In this document: in pieces, positions 18,116-26,370 of the stretch
Layout: each line of letters begins with the position of its first letter
Numbering within the stretch: the stretch's first letter is position 1
From: Nitrospira sp.
GTDB taxonomy: Bacteria > Nitrospirota > Nitrospiria > Nitrospirales > Nitrospiraceae
NCBI GenBank assembly: GCA_029194675.1
Contig: JARFXP010000001.1
Coordinates: 1,170,501-1,234,500 of the forward strand
Direction: 5' to 3'
DNA length: 64,000 nucleotides
Made by a program: the position numbers and the translations under genes
Notes under the pieces: generated by a model
Told to the model about the DNA's origin: nothing
The model's input: only the letters and a program-made list of their open reading frames with translations
Databases searched by the model: none

Positions 18116-18405
18116 CCCTCTTCCGTCCGGACATCCCTCCGCATGTGGCGGAGGTGATTCGATCGCTCCATCCCGATCTGAAACGGTCGATCAAGGCGGC
18201 CATTCGTGCAATTGCTGCTGATCCCGAATGTGGAAACCCGCTCCAGCGAGAACTCGACGGGCTCCGAAAATATCGCGTTCGCCGCTTTCGCATCGTCTAT
18301 GCCGTCGATCGGAAGGGGCGAGTCGTTCACCTGATGGCCGTCGGCCACCGTCGACATGTGTATGAGGAGCTGACCGAGCAACTGCGCCGAAAGGGACTAA
18401 AATAG
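18112..18405 (+). CDS. Toxin of the RelE/ParE superfamily
   Basis: 97 residues starting at a GTG that overlaps the antitoxin stop. The pattern fits the RelE/ParE fold: an N-terminal strand and helix (HPDLKRSIKAAIRAIAADPECG), the loop GNPLQRELDGLRKYRVRRFRIVYAVD, and VHLMAVGHRRHVYEEL at the end. The RxxRFRIVYxVD section and the terminal GHRRxVYE motif are typical of RelE mRNA interferases. It is expected to cleave mRNA on ribosomes and be neutralised by the upstream antitoxin. Confidence 0.88.
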   Translation: MTLFRPDIPPHVAEVIRSLHPDLKRSIKAAIRAIAADPECGNPLQRELDGLRKYRVRRFRIVYAVDRKGRVVHLMAVGHRRHVYEELTEQLRRKGLK

Positions 18406-18527
18406 GGAGGCTGGTGGAACTCATCTGTGTGGCGGCTGTGGCGCAGCTGAAGCGGAAACTTGATTCAGGAAGCCCGGCTACCCCTTCGCTTGTTTTTCCG
18501 CCGGTCGCCCCGCTATACTCCCTTCCC

Positions 18528-18818
18528 ATGAGTATTCGAAAAGCCGGTGGCGAGTGGGAGCCGATGACGCTTCCGATCGAGCCGCGCCTTTGCCGGGTGT
18601 GCCGAGAAGACCTCTATCGGGACAAGACGATGCTCCGGGGAGGCTGGTCTCGTTGCACGGTCTGTGACGAGTTTGTTCATTACAGTTGCCTTGCCAGTGG
18701 GAAGGTCTCCTTCTTAAAAGCACGCCCGCGGGTGTGCAAAACCTGTCGTTCGATCCAGGAGGGGGCCGTCTCTCCTTCTCCGAAGAAAGATGAGGCGCCC
18801 GTGGGGGCCATGCTCTGA
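18528..18818 (+). CDS. Small zinc-ribbon protein
   Basis: 96 residues from the ATG at 18528; the open frame upstream lacks protein-like character. Three CxxC pairs are visible (CRVC, CTVC, CKTC) together with a His-Tyr-Ser-Cys in between, which suggests a zinc-binding module resembling a RING/PHD-like or double zinc ribbon. The role is unknown. The neighbour at 19042 is also a small cysteine-pair protein. Confidence 0.6.
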   Translation: MSIRKAGGEWEPMTLPIEPRLCRVCREDLYRDKTMLRGGWSRCTVCDEFVHYSCLASGKVSFLKARPRVCKTCRSIQEGAVSPSPKKDEAPVGAML

Positions 18819-18904
18819 ATTCCGGTTCTTCGTCCCACCCTCTGCTCGGGCGCCCGGGGTGACATAGCGCTTTTCAGAAGTCTCACACCATTTCACAGGA
18901 GCCC

Positions 18905-19032
18905 GCAGGCTGGTCAAAAAGGCCGTCCAGCAAGGCCGCAGCAAGCGAAGAGGCGAAGCGTACTCTGAGCCGTACGTTGAGTCTCTAAGCGCCGCGAGAA
19001 CGCCGCTGGCTGGCTTTTTCAACAGCCTCTGC
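18905..19032. repeat. Dispersed palindromic repeat, copy B (inverted)
   Basis: Reverse-complement version of the element at 1618-1743: GCAGGCTGGTCAAAAAGGCC at one end and CTTTTTCAACAGCCTCTGC at the other, with the shared internal core AAGGCCGCAGCAAGCGA and GTACGTTGAG. With copy C in opposite orientation it brackets the small gene at 19042-19413. Confidence 0.8.
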
Positions 19033-19041
19033 TAGACGATC

Positions 19042-19413
19042 ATGGCGCAGGTCATCCGTAGCGGGGCGTTTCTGCAACAGTGCTGGTCGGTCCATCCCCT
19101 GTGTGTGACCATCAAGCGAATGACGGACGAGCGTGCGGTGGTGCTCTCCTGCAGTTCATGCAAGTCGGCCCATTATCTAACGGTTGCCACGGTCAGTTCA
19201 AAAGAGCCCTCGGCGTCACGAAGGCCCGAAGAGGACGCACCGAAGGATGAACAGCACGGCGAGGCGCTCCTTAAAACTTGCGTCTCGACACATCATACCT
19301 CGCTGTCGCTTCGTGAAATGGATGTGTTTCAGGATCTCGTGCGGTTGCGCTGTGCCGACTGCCGACGGCAGTACGAGCTGACGGTCTCGGCGTTTGAAAC
19401 GCGCCACAAGTAG
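19042..19413 (+). CDS. Small protein with two CxxC pairs
   Basis: 123 residues, not recognised. CSSC at about residues 37-40 and CADC near residue 104 could bind zinc, each within a strand-turn-strand (VVLSCSSCKSAHYLTV and VRLRCADCRRQYELTV). The two halves look like diverged copies of one module of about 60 residues: each has a preceding WSVHPLCVTIKRM / CVSTHHTSLSLREM segment and a following YxLTV. The gene lies exactly between two inverted copies of the palindromic repeat. Confidence 0.55.
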   Translation: MAQVIRSGAFLQQCWSVHPLCVTIKRMTDERAVVLSCSSCKSAHYLTVATVSSKEPSASRRPEEDAPKDEQHGEALLKTCVSTHHTSLSLREMDVFQDLVRLRCADCRRQYELTVSAFETRHK

Positions 19414-19420
19414 CTTGAGA

Positions 19421-19537
19421 ATGTTGCAAAAGCTCTCCAGCGTCGTTCTCGCATCACTCAAGGCCTCAACGTACCAACCGCGTACGCCTCGGCCGTTCGC
19501 TCGCTGCGGCCTTGCTGGACGAGCTTTTTCATCATCC
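19421..19537. repeat. Dispersed palindromic repeat, copy C
   Basis: Same orientation as copy A: TTGCAAAAGCTCTCC at the left, then CGTTCTCGCATCACTCAAGG, CTCAACGTAC and CGCTCGCTGCGGCCTTGC, ending GAGCTTTTTCATCATCC. Its termini are more diverged than those of copies A and B. It ends three bases before the first possible start of the next gene. Confidence 0.75.
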
Positions 19538-19539
19538 TC

Positions 19540-20181
19540 GTGAACCAACCACGTGCCATAACTGCCCAGTCTATGCTGTTCACCGACGATGAGACCGCGC
19601 TGCTGGCGGACGCACAGTTCTTTCGGAAAAAGGCTGCGATCACGACCAAAATACGAGCCATGCTTGAGGCGACGCATGACGCATTGCGGAATGACCTGAA
19701 AGGTCTGTCGTTTGTCGTCCCTCCCGATTTCGATCCCCACATCCATCAGCTGGTAAAAGGCGAGCATCTGGAGGATTTCCCCTATCAATACCTTGATTGT
19801 CCCAAACACTTCTCCGGCGGGAACAAGTTCACGTTCCGTACGCTGGTCTGGTGGGGACACCACGTGGCCTATGCACTCTTACTGGAAGGTTCGGAGATCG
19901 GACGATACAAGCGCCAGCTGCTTGGCCGATTTCACCAGCTCGCAGGAAGAGACCTGGAACTTTCTCTGGCGCCGTCGTTATGGGAGTGGAAATGGGGAGA
20001 AGGCTATACGCTGCCGATCACCCATGACCGCAAGGCCCAGATCGCTGCCGTGCTGGCAGAACGATCGTTCCTGAAGGTCGTTCGCTATGTGCCCTTAAGC
20101 GACCCCCGAGTACGGGAGGGACGGCTGGCTCAGGTGGCATGCGAAACCTTTCGGTCAATGCACCCCCTCGTCACCCCCTAA
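19540..20181 (+). CDS. Conserved-looking protein of unknown function
   Basis: 213 residues from GTG (or about 202 from the ATG at 19573), not recognised. It is soluble, with no signal peptide or membrane segment. It is rich in aromatic residues and histidines (DPHIHQL, WWGHHVAY, WEWKWGEGY). The start is uncertain because the upstream flank is the palindromic repeat. Confidence 0.6.
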   Translation: MNQPRAITAQSMLFTDDETALLADAQFFRKKAAITTKIRAMLEATHDALRNDLKGLSFVVPPDFDPHIHQLVKGEHLEDFPYQYLDCPKHFSGGNKFTFRTLVWWGHHVAYALLLEGSEIGRYKRQLLGRFHQLAGRDLELSLAPSLWEWKWGEGYTLPITHDRKAQIAAVLAERSFLKVVRYVPLSDPRVREGRLAQVACETFRSMHPLVTP

Positions 20182-20263
20182 CTTTTTTATCCTAATTGTC
20201 TCCGGCGCCGAACTTGGGTAGACTGGGCCGCCACTCTTTTTGAACTTTGACAGGGAGGAGCCC

Positions 20264-20920
20264 GTGAAGCAATCGTCATTACGAGTTCTGGTCTGTGTCA
20301 TCATGATGGCGACCATGTTGGCCGGCTGTAGAGGAACAGGACAGGTGCGTCATCTGGATTTGCGTGAAAAGCCACCTATGGTGCAATTGACCGACATCGA
20401 TCCGATCAAGATCGCCATCGAACCGTTTGACGATCGACGGGCGGACAAGAGCCGTGTGGGGACGCGTACTCATCTCTGGGGAGGAACCACATATTTCGAT
20501 GTGTCAGGTGATGGGCTTGCGGGCTTGATCACTCAGCGACTCGCCGATCGCTTAAGAACTCGCGGGTGGCGAGATCGGGTATGGGACGTGCGTGTGGCCT
20601 CGCCAGGATCCGCAGCGGATGCCGATATTGTCATCAGCGGACAGGTGAAAGATTTCTCCGCTACCGCGAAGAGCCGCGTCTTTTCCACCGTGATCGACAC
20701 CAGCAACCGGTTTACAATTCAGGCCCGGAACCTCGTCGATCGAAGCACGACCATCCGCACCATTGAAGGGGGGCGGAGTCGAACTGTGTTTTGGTTCAGT
20801 GAAGACGATATGCGGGAACAATTGGCGATGACCATAAGAGACGGACTGGATCGGCTGATCGCCGACACGACGATTGACAACAAGGCGTTACGCCCGGCAC
20901 GGCGTCTCCCGCAACAGTGA
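20264..20920 (+). CDS. Probable outer-membrane lipoprotein, YajG-like
   Basis: The GTG at 20264 is preceded by a good ribosome site (GGGAGG). The resulting N terminus KQSSLRVLVCVIMMATMLAGC is a lipoprotein signal with lipobox LAGC. The rest (DPIKIAIEPFDDRRADKS, then LITQRLADRLRTRGW, then ADADIVISGQVKDFS) resembles the YajG/LPS-assembly-type lipoproteins that begin with an IAIxPFxD strand. Function is unknown. It is followed by an unrelated reading frame after about 80 bp. Confidence 0.7.
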   Translation: MKQSSLRVLVCVIMMATMLAGCRGTGQVRHLDLREKPPMVQLTDIDPIKIAIEPFDDRRADKSRVGTRTHLWGGTTYFDVSGDGLAGLITQRLADRLRTRGWRDRVWDVRVASPGSAADADIVISGQVKDFSATAKSRVFSTVIDTSNRFTIQARNLVDRSTTIRTIEGGRSRTVFWFSEDDMREQLAMTIRDGLDRLIADTTIDNKALRPARRLPQQ

Positions 20921-21001
20921 CCCGTGGCAGCCCCGTGGGGAGGGGCACTGATCTTCTGAAAATTGACGATAACCTCAATCTGTCTTGAAGGATCCCTCAC
21001 G

Positions 21002-22063
21002 GTGCGTGAGCGGCGATGGGAAACGACGACGTCCTTGAGCTTCGGTCATGCGCTTGCCGTGGGGGACCGGCTCGCCTCACTCGGGTTAAAGCCGGTCTCG
21101 CCCGCCAGCGACGTGATCTGCTATGTAGAGGAATGGACGGTCGGGTCGCTCGACGACTTCGATCAGCTTGACCCCTGGGCCACGGAAGACGTCACGCTCA
21201 TCCACGTACGGGAACAATGGCGCGGGGATTTCTTTCTGCTATCGGGAGCCTACCATACGATCTATCAGCGTCATCAAAATATCGGCACGTATTGCTCCAT
21301 CAGCCATCCCTGGCGCATTCGAGAAGTCCTGCAGCTTCATGATCAACGTGCCATGTTCTGGATTGGGTTTCGGCATGCCCACTCGTTCATCCGGGTCCGC
21401 CTCCAGACTCAGGTCGTCATCACGCCCGGCGAAATTCGCGGGGATGCCGATCGGACCAGCTGGTTGGATGAGAGGCGAGCAGCCTTCCTCGACGCGATTA
21501 CCGTTTTGGACCTGCCAATCGAGACCCATGTAGAGAAGAACGTGGTGATCGTCCGACCTACCGATGCTTCCATTCCGTTCTTCTGCTCCTGGCCAGATGC
21601 GTTTGGCCCCTGCCAGTTCGAGTACAACTCATCCGATGCGTTTGAATTCCTCGTGCCGGCCAGCAAGCTTGCGGAGACGTTCCATCCGGAACCGGCCGGA
21701 GTTCGTGCCTACCTCACTGGGTTTTCAGAAGCAGCCTTAGCAGAATTCCAGAGGATCGAGCCGGGCGCGCGGCTCGTGTATCGTTGTTCCGTCCACTGCC
21801 CGCTGGATGATCTACCGGAGGTGCAGAATGCGATTCGACCTTACGGCCTCCTGTACACCACGCTCTGCGAATTTCAAACGCGCGCGGTGTTGCCTGATGC
21901 TGAGGATGCCTCGGCGATCATCGGCATCGTCGGAATCAACGGGCAGTTCAGGATCGAAGCACGCCTCAATCACGCTCCGCTCCACGAATCGGCGATGGCG
22001 CCATGGTTGGAGCGGCTGATTGGTCACCCCGTCGTATATGCTCCCTTACCGGCGTTCGTGTGA
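21002..22063 (+). CDS. Protein of unknown function
   Basis: About 353 residues from the GTG at 21002, which has AAGGA nine bases upstream; a TTG at 20963 would add 13 residues. No motif was recognised. There is no signal peptide or membrane segment. Composition is ordinary for a soluble enzyme or binding protein, with many aromatic residues in the first half. It may form a unit with the preceding lipoprotein and the following DUF2914 gene, all on the plus strand. Confidence 0.6.
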   Translation: MRERRWETTTSLSFGHALAVGDRLASLGLKPVSPASDVICYVEEWTVGSLDDFDQLDPWATEDVTLIHVREQWRGDFFLLSGAYHTIYQRHQNIGTYCSISHPWRIREVLQLHDQRAMFWIGFRHAHSFIRVRLQTQVVITPGEIRGDADRTSWLDERRAAFLDAITVLDLPIETHVEKNVVIVRPTDASIPFFCSWPDAFGPCQFEYNSSDAFEFLVPASKLAETFHPEPAGVRAYLTGFSEAALAEFQRIEPGARLVYRCSVHCPLDDLPEVQNAIRPYGLLYTTLCEFQTRAVLPDAEDASAIIGIVGINGQFRIEARLNHAPLHESAMAPWLERLIGHPVVYAPLPAFV

Positions 22064-22169
22064 GTCACCATCAAGAAGCCCGTATTGCTCACGGGCACAG
22101 CCGATCAACCCGGTCCCGTGAATCCAAATTTCCGTTGATCAATTCCCGACATTTTCGCACAGTGATGAC

Positions 22170-23279
22170 ATGAGTCCGCTCGCGAAGATCCAATCCACGC
22201 TTGCGAAACCGTTCATGCCGGCCGTGTTCTTCCTTTCTGGTGTGATCTACGACACGCTCACCCTCACACGCATCGATCGGCTTTTGGATAACCTCGTGCT
22301 GATGCTGTACCTGGCGTTACTGGGTGTGTTGATCGTACTGACGGGACGATTGGGAATTGAGCCCCCACCTGATCGTGCCCAGCTCGCATCATGTTCTCCC
22401 TTCATGCGTTGGGTATTGGAGAGCCGTCCCTACTATCCCATGGCGAGTCAGTTCTTGTTGGGTGGTCTCTTCAGTGCCTACACAATCTTCTACTCGCGAA
22501 GCGCCACACTTACCGGCACGGCGGTCTTCTTTGCCTTGCTTATCATGCTCTTGGTAGCCAACGAGTTCTTGCGAGATCGACTCTCAAATCTTCGGCTGCT
22601 GATCAGCCTCTATGCAGTGGTCTGTTTTGCGTTCTTCACGTTCTTCTTTCCCGTGATGACCGGCTACATGAATGCTGCGGTTTTTGTGGTTGGAGCGATC
22701 GTGAGCGTAGGGGTCATCTTGCGAGTGGCTCAGTTGATCTATCGGAATAATCCGGACCGATCACGAGGCGAAGCAATCGGTGTGACCGTTCCTGCCGCGG
22801 CACTGATCGGTATCCTGGTCGGGTTTTATTTCCTGAATTGGATCCCGCCCGTGCCGCTGTCGCTCAAATTCGGTGGAATCTATCATGACGTAAAGCGAGC
22901 CGGAGACCAGTTCGAACTGGCGTTTGAGAAACAGTGGTATGAGTTCTGGAAACGTTCGGATACGACCTATCCCTCGAACCAGCCGATCTATTGCTTCACC
23001 GCCGTCTTTGCACCGGTCGAGCTCAACACCACGATTTACCACCATTGGTACTTCCGTCCCAACAGCGAGAGGCCGTTCATGCATGCGGATAGAATTCCCA
23101 TCAAGATCTCGGGTGGGCGCGAGGGCGGCTATCGAGCCTATAGTTTCAAGCAGGGCCTTGATCCAGGCGATTGGCGGGTGGATGTCGAGTCCCAAGACGG
23201 GCGTATCATTGGACAAGTCTCGGTAGAGGTGGTGGGTCCAGCTGAAACAATACCGACGCTGACGAGTATCTCCTATTGA
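22170..23279 (+). CDS. DUF2914-domain membrane protein
   Basis: 369 residues. Residues 1-240 contain about seven to eight hydrophobic segments. After YFLNWIPPVPLSLKFGGIYHDVKR comes a C-terminal soluble domain containing CFTAVFAPVELNTTIYHHWYF, FKQGLDPGDWRVDVES and GRIIGQVSVEVV. That is the DUF2914 layout of a beta-rich periplasmic domain after a membrane region. Function is not established for the family. Confidence 0.8.
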   Translation: MSPLAKIQSTLAKPFMPAVFFLSGVIYDTLTLTRIDRLLDNLVLMLYLALLGVLIVLTGRLGIEPPPDRAQLASCSPFMRWVLESRPYYPMASQFLLGGLFSAYTIFYSRSATLTGTAVFFALLIMLLVANEFLRDRLSNLRLLISLYAVVCFAFFTFFFPVMTGYMNAAVFVVGAIVSVGVILRVAQLIYRNNPDRSRGEAIGVTVPAAALIGILVGFYFLNWIPPVPLSLKFGGIYHDVKRAGDQFELAFEKQWYEFWKRSDTTYPSNQPIYCFTAVFAPVELNTTIYHHWYFRPNSERPFMHADRIPIKISGGREGGYRAYSFKQGLDPGDWRVDVESQDGRIIGQVSVEVVGPAETIPTLTSISY

Positions 23280-23351
23280 CTCTCATCATGTTGTGGTCGT
23301 TGCAGAGATTTGGTTGCGGGTGCTGATGGAAGCGGGTAAAGTGCGGACCAA

Positions 23352-23714
23352 ATGAGTCCGCGTGCGCTTTCACCTTGCCCTTCCAGTCCGAATTGCGTCT
23401 CGACGCATGCCACTGATGAGAGCCATGCCATCGCGCCGTTCCAGTACACGAAGTCTCGCGCGGAAGCGAAAGAGGCGTTGAAAGCGGTGCTCACAACCTT
23501 GCCTCGGACCAAGCTGGTCGATGAGGACGAGTCCTATCTCCACTACGAGTTCACCAGCCTGCTGCTCCGCTTCGTCGATGACGTGGAGTTTCTCTTCGAT
23601 GAGACCACGAAGACAATTCACTTTCGTTCTGCTTCCCGCACCGGCTACAGCGATTTTGGCGTCAACCGCAAACGCATGGAACAGGTGCGAGTCTTGGTCG
23701 GCGGAAAGCTTTAA
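23352..23714 (+). CDS. DUF1499-family protein
   Basis: 120 residues. The N-terminal LSPCPSSPNCVST (CPxSPNCV) and the later FRSASRTGYSDFGVNRKRME are the two signatures of DUF1499. In between is a strand-rich region (YLHYEFTSLLLRFVDDVEF). Function is unknown for the family. It is followed after about 60 bp by a PilZ gene. Confidence 0.85.
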   Translation: MSPRALSPCPSSPNCVSTHATDESHAIAPFQYTKSRAEAKEALKAVLTTLPRTKLVDEDESYLHYEFTSLLLRFVDDVEFLFDETTKTIHFRSASRTGYSDFGVNRKRMEQVRVLVGGKL

Positions 23715-23772
23715 GCATTTGCTTCGGCATGATCCATCCTCCTGTTATGATGCCGGAGCGAGGAGGATGGTT

Positions 23773-24096
23773 ATGGGTTTCAAGCGCAAGCACTCGCGTG
23801 TCGATGCCGGCCGTCTCGGCCGGCTCCAGCGCGGCGCTCTCTCGGCGCCGTGTAAGGTGCTGGATGTCAGCCAGTCCGGCGTCCGTCTCGAAAGCCGGCT
23901 GTTCGTGAAGCGCGGTGATGTGCTCCAACTCGTGATAGAACTTGAGCAGGGGAGATCCTTGACCTGCGAGCTGGAAGTCATTCACGTGCGTACGCCTACA
24001 TTAGGCGCGAAGATTGTTTCGATCAGTCCTGAGGATCGAGAGCGATTGACCCATACACTCGACGATCATATCCAACGTAATTTTTCTCGTGGGTAG
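23773..24096 (+). CDS. PilZ-domain protein
   Basis: 107 residues. AGGAGG at 23761-23766 sits six bases before the ATG at 23773, which settles the start over the ATG at 23767. The sequence begins with an arginine/lysine-rich segment (FKRKHSRVDAGRLGRL) in the position of the PilZ RxxxR element, followed by VLDVSQSGVRLES, the D/NxSxxG motif. This is a single-domain c-di-GMP receptor candidate; the output partner is unknown. Confidence 0.8.
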   Translation: MGFKRKHSRVDAGRLGRLQRGALSAPCKVLDVSQSGVRLESRLFVKRGDVLQLVIELEQGRSLTCELEVIHVRTPTLGAKIVSISPEDRERLTHTLDDHIQRNFSRG

Positions 24097-24388
24097 GGGT
24101 TGCCAACCATAACGCCACGGCAAACCACGCCTAGCTCCCATTTCTCATCAGAAAAAGTTGATATTGGAGGGATAGCCAAGGCCATCCGGTAGCCTGGTTC
24201 ACTTCTGGAAATGAATCCGGCTGGTCCGTGTCGCCCATCCTACACAGCTTGTCGTCGGTGCCCTCGCATCCGAGGAGGAGGAGCGCGAGCCGGCAAAGAA
24301 TGACACATCAGCATTCTCCGGATATGAATGAGCGTATGTGTTACGGTAAAGAAAAGTCCTATAGGGTAAGGCAGGGAGCAGGACGACA

Positions 24389-25093
24389 ATGGGACTCTTT
24401 CGGGCTAAGGTGAGTCGGGTCATGGATTTGACACAGGATGTCCGCGAACTAGAGCTCACACTCTGCGAACCCAAAGAGATCATCTTTAAGGCAGGGCAAT
24501 TTATCTCATTTGACGTGCCAAAGGAAGGATATCCGTACCCGGCCACACGGCCCTATTCCATTGCCTCACCTCCCTTGATCTCTGACCGCGTGCTGCTGCT
24601 CTTCAACCTAGTACCGGGAGGGCCTGGTTCGACTTACCTCTTCAGCCTTCGCGAAGGCAATACAGTAAGTTTTAAGGGGCCGGCCGGTTCTTTTTATTTA
24701 CGAGAGGATCCGACCAAGCGGATCCTCTTGGTGGCGACCGGGACGGGAATTGCCCCGTTTCGGTCCATGCTATTGACGCAGCTCGAACGAAGTAGCACTC
24801 AATCGGTAACGCTTATTTGGGGCCTGAGGTATGAGCACGACTTGTATTACCAAGATGAGCTCCAAGCCTTGGCGGAGCGTCACCCGCAGTTTTCCTTTGT
24901 GATCACCCTGTCTCGGCCTGGACCTACCTGGACCGGAGCTAAAGGGCGAGTGAACGGTCTCATCCGGGAATAGGTTACTTCGGTTCGCGATTTAGCTGTC
25001 TATCTGTGCGGCAACAATGACATGATCAAGGAGGTAACGGCAACCATCCAAGCCAAAGGACTCTGTCCCATCCATCGGGAGAAATATTATTAG
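24389..25093 (+). pseudogene. FNR-type flavin reductase with one in-frame amber codon
   Basis: An FAD/NAD(P)H oxidoreductase of the ferredoxin-NADP reductase superfamily. It shows the FAD motif RPYSIAS, the NAD-binding GTGIAPFRSML, and, near the end, LAVYLCGNNDMIKEV, the C-terminal C-G-x-x-x-M element. An in-frame TAG at 24971-24973 stops translation after 194 residues. The same frame continues without any shift for another 39 codons and carries the conserved C terminus, ending at a second TAG at 25091. A single substitution (for instance CAG or GAG to TAG) explains it. Either a fresh nonsense mutation, a sequencing error, or a truncated product lacking part of the nucleotide-binding domain. 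Confidence 0.8.
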
Positions 25094-25133
25094 CGTCGGA
25101 GCTTCAGGACCACTACCAGGTTCAGGAGAGAGG

Positions 25134-25319
25134 CTATCGACGCGGTGTCCGAAGTTCCGATCCACGCCTGGTGGTGTGCTGAAAGATGCATTTTGGGCAC
25201 GTGTAATGGATGAACTGGTTGCCGCCCACTAGCCGCTTCCTCATGAGAACCTTGCACCAAGTGCAAAAACGGTCGGGCAACTCGGTCCGGGAAGCGTTGG
25301 GGACGGATGACATTTCCAT
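25134..25319 (-). CDS. Small zinc-ribbon protein
   Basis: 61 residues with CTWC and CPKC, separated by 22 residues, in a layout typical of a single zinc ribbon (FCTWCKVLMRKR then FIHYTCPKCIFQ). There is no other recognisable feature. It lies between the broken reductase and speD, transcribed leftward. It could be a regulatory or RNA-binding mini-protein. Confidence 0.5.
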   Translation of the reverse strand: MEMSSVPNASRTELPDRFCTWCKVLMRKRLVGGNQFIHYTCPKCIFQHTTRRGSELRTPRR

Positions 25320-25490
25320 ATTGTTCCTGAGCTCCAGAACCTTGTCAACCGATTGAGAATAGCGTACCCCACCCCCTCAAAGCCAAAATATTCCTCACGG
25401 TTCTTATTCGCAGCAAAAGAATTTATGGTATAGTTCACGCATGAGAGTTCCTGTCAACACAACCATTTTACAGAAAGGGATCAACCCTCT

Positions 25491-25931
25491 ATGAGTACCT
25501 CGGCCAGTTCCGAGTCCGCGATCTTACCATCCAACGCCCCTGCGGCTGCTCCTCATCCTGTCAAAGACATGGTGGGAAGCGGCAAGGCATGGGGGCTCTG
25601 CACCGCTGTTGATCTCCACGATTGCAATCCCGATCTTATACGTGATGCGAATCATATCAAGCGCTATGTGGTTGAGCTCTGTGAGCTCATCGGCATGAAG
25701 CGCTACGGTAAATGCCAAGTCGTCAATTTCGGCGAAGGCCGTGTCGCCGGTTACTCCATGGTGCAACTGATCTCAACCTCATTGATCAGCGGCCATTTTG
25801 CCAATGAAACCAATCACGCCTACCTCGACATTTTCAGCTGCAAGGGCTATGATCCCACCGTCGTTGAGTCGTTTTCAAAGGAGTTTTTCGGCGCTCGGCG
25901 TAGTGTTGCGACCGCCACACTCCGGTACTGA
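25491..25931 (+). CDS. speD: S-adenosylmethionine decarboxylase proenzyme (SpeD-like)
   Basis: 146 residues, class 1b length. AdoMet decarboxylase self-cleaves before a serine that becomes the pyruvoyl cofactor, giving the aminopropyl donor for spermidine. Here S97, H102 and C117 reproduce exactly the spacing (5 and 15) of the cleavage serine, the processing histidine and the catalytic cysteine known from the family. The usual Glu before the serine is Thr96 instead. The first ~25 residues are a low-complexity Ala/Ser/Pro extension. No spermidine synthase gene is adjacent. Confidence 0.82.
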   Translation: MSTSASSESAILPSNAPAAAPHPVKDMVGSGKAWGLCTAVDLHDCNPDLIRDANHIKRYVVELCELIGMKRYGKCQVVNFGEGRVAGYSMVQLISTSLISGHFANETNHAYLDIFSCKGYDPTVVESFSKEFFGARRSVATATLRY

Positions 25932-25956
25932 ACTTTTGTCCATATCGACCTCGCTT

Positions 25957-25986
25957 CGGGGGCGTTAGGTGAGAATAGCGCCCCCG
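25957..25986 (+). terminator. GC-rich hairpin after speD
   Basis: CGGGGGCG (25957-25964) pairs perfectly with CGCCCCCG (25979-25986) around a 14-base loop, starting 25 bp after the speD stop. There is no long T run after it, so it may be an attenuator or processing hairpin rather than a strong intrinsic terminator. Confidence 0.45.
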
Positions 25987-26025
25987 AATACCTTAATCAT
26001 CCAATGTCATAGGTATCGTCAAGAC

Positions 26026-26364
26026 ATGAAAACCACGACTGTCAAAGAAGTGCTCGACTCACTTCCATCAAAACTTGATAAAGATGCAGCTGAGGATCTT
26101 GATGCCGTCTACCAGTTCGACCTTCGGGGGAATCAAGGCGGCCAGTACCATCTGCTGGTGCACAATGGGACCTGCGTCGTGAAGGATGGAACCCATACTG
26201 ATCCACATGTGATCTTATCGATGACTGGAGAAGACTGCATCGGGGTCCTAAATGGACGACTGAGCGGGATGACCATGGCGATGTCGGGGCGTTTGCAAGT
26301 CACTGGGGATATCGGGCTGGCTATGCAACTGAAATCCTTGTTCCCAAACGCTGTTGAGGGTTAA
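26026..26364 (+). CDS. SCP2 sterol-carrier-like domain protein
   Basis: 112 residues from the ATG at 26026. YQFDLRGNQGGQYHLLVHNGTCVVKDG followed by PHVILSMTGEDCIGVLNGRLSG and AMSGRLQVTGDIGLAMQL matches the SCP2 fold, a hydrophobic-cavity lipid or acyl-binding module. The conserved LxxGxxxxxxAxxxGxLxxxGD pattern is clear. It could bind a lipid or coenzyme-A ester. It ends 6 bp before the convergent RND gene. Confidence 0.85.
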   Translation: MKTTTVKEVLDSLPSKLDKDAAEDLDAVYQFDLRGNQGGQYHLLVHNGTCVVKDGTHTDPHVILSMTGEDCIGVLNGRLSGMTMAMSGRLQVTGDIGLAMQLKSLFPNAVEG

Positions 26365-26370
26365 CGAGCA

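Noticed and set aside
22078..22096. Short hairpin GCCCGT / ACGGGC after the gene ending at 22063
   Set aside because: The stem is only six pairs without a T run, so it is not reliable as a terminator.
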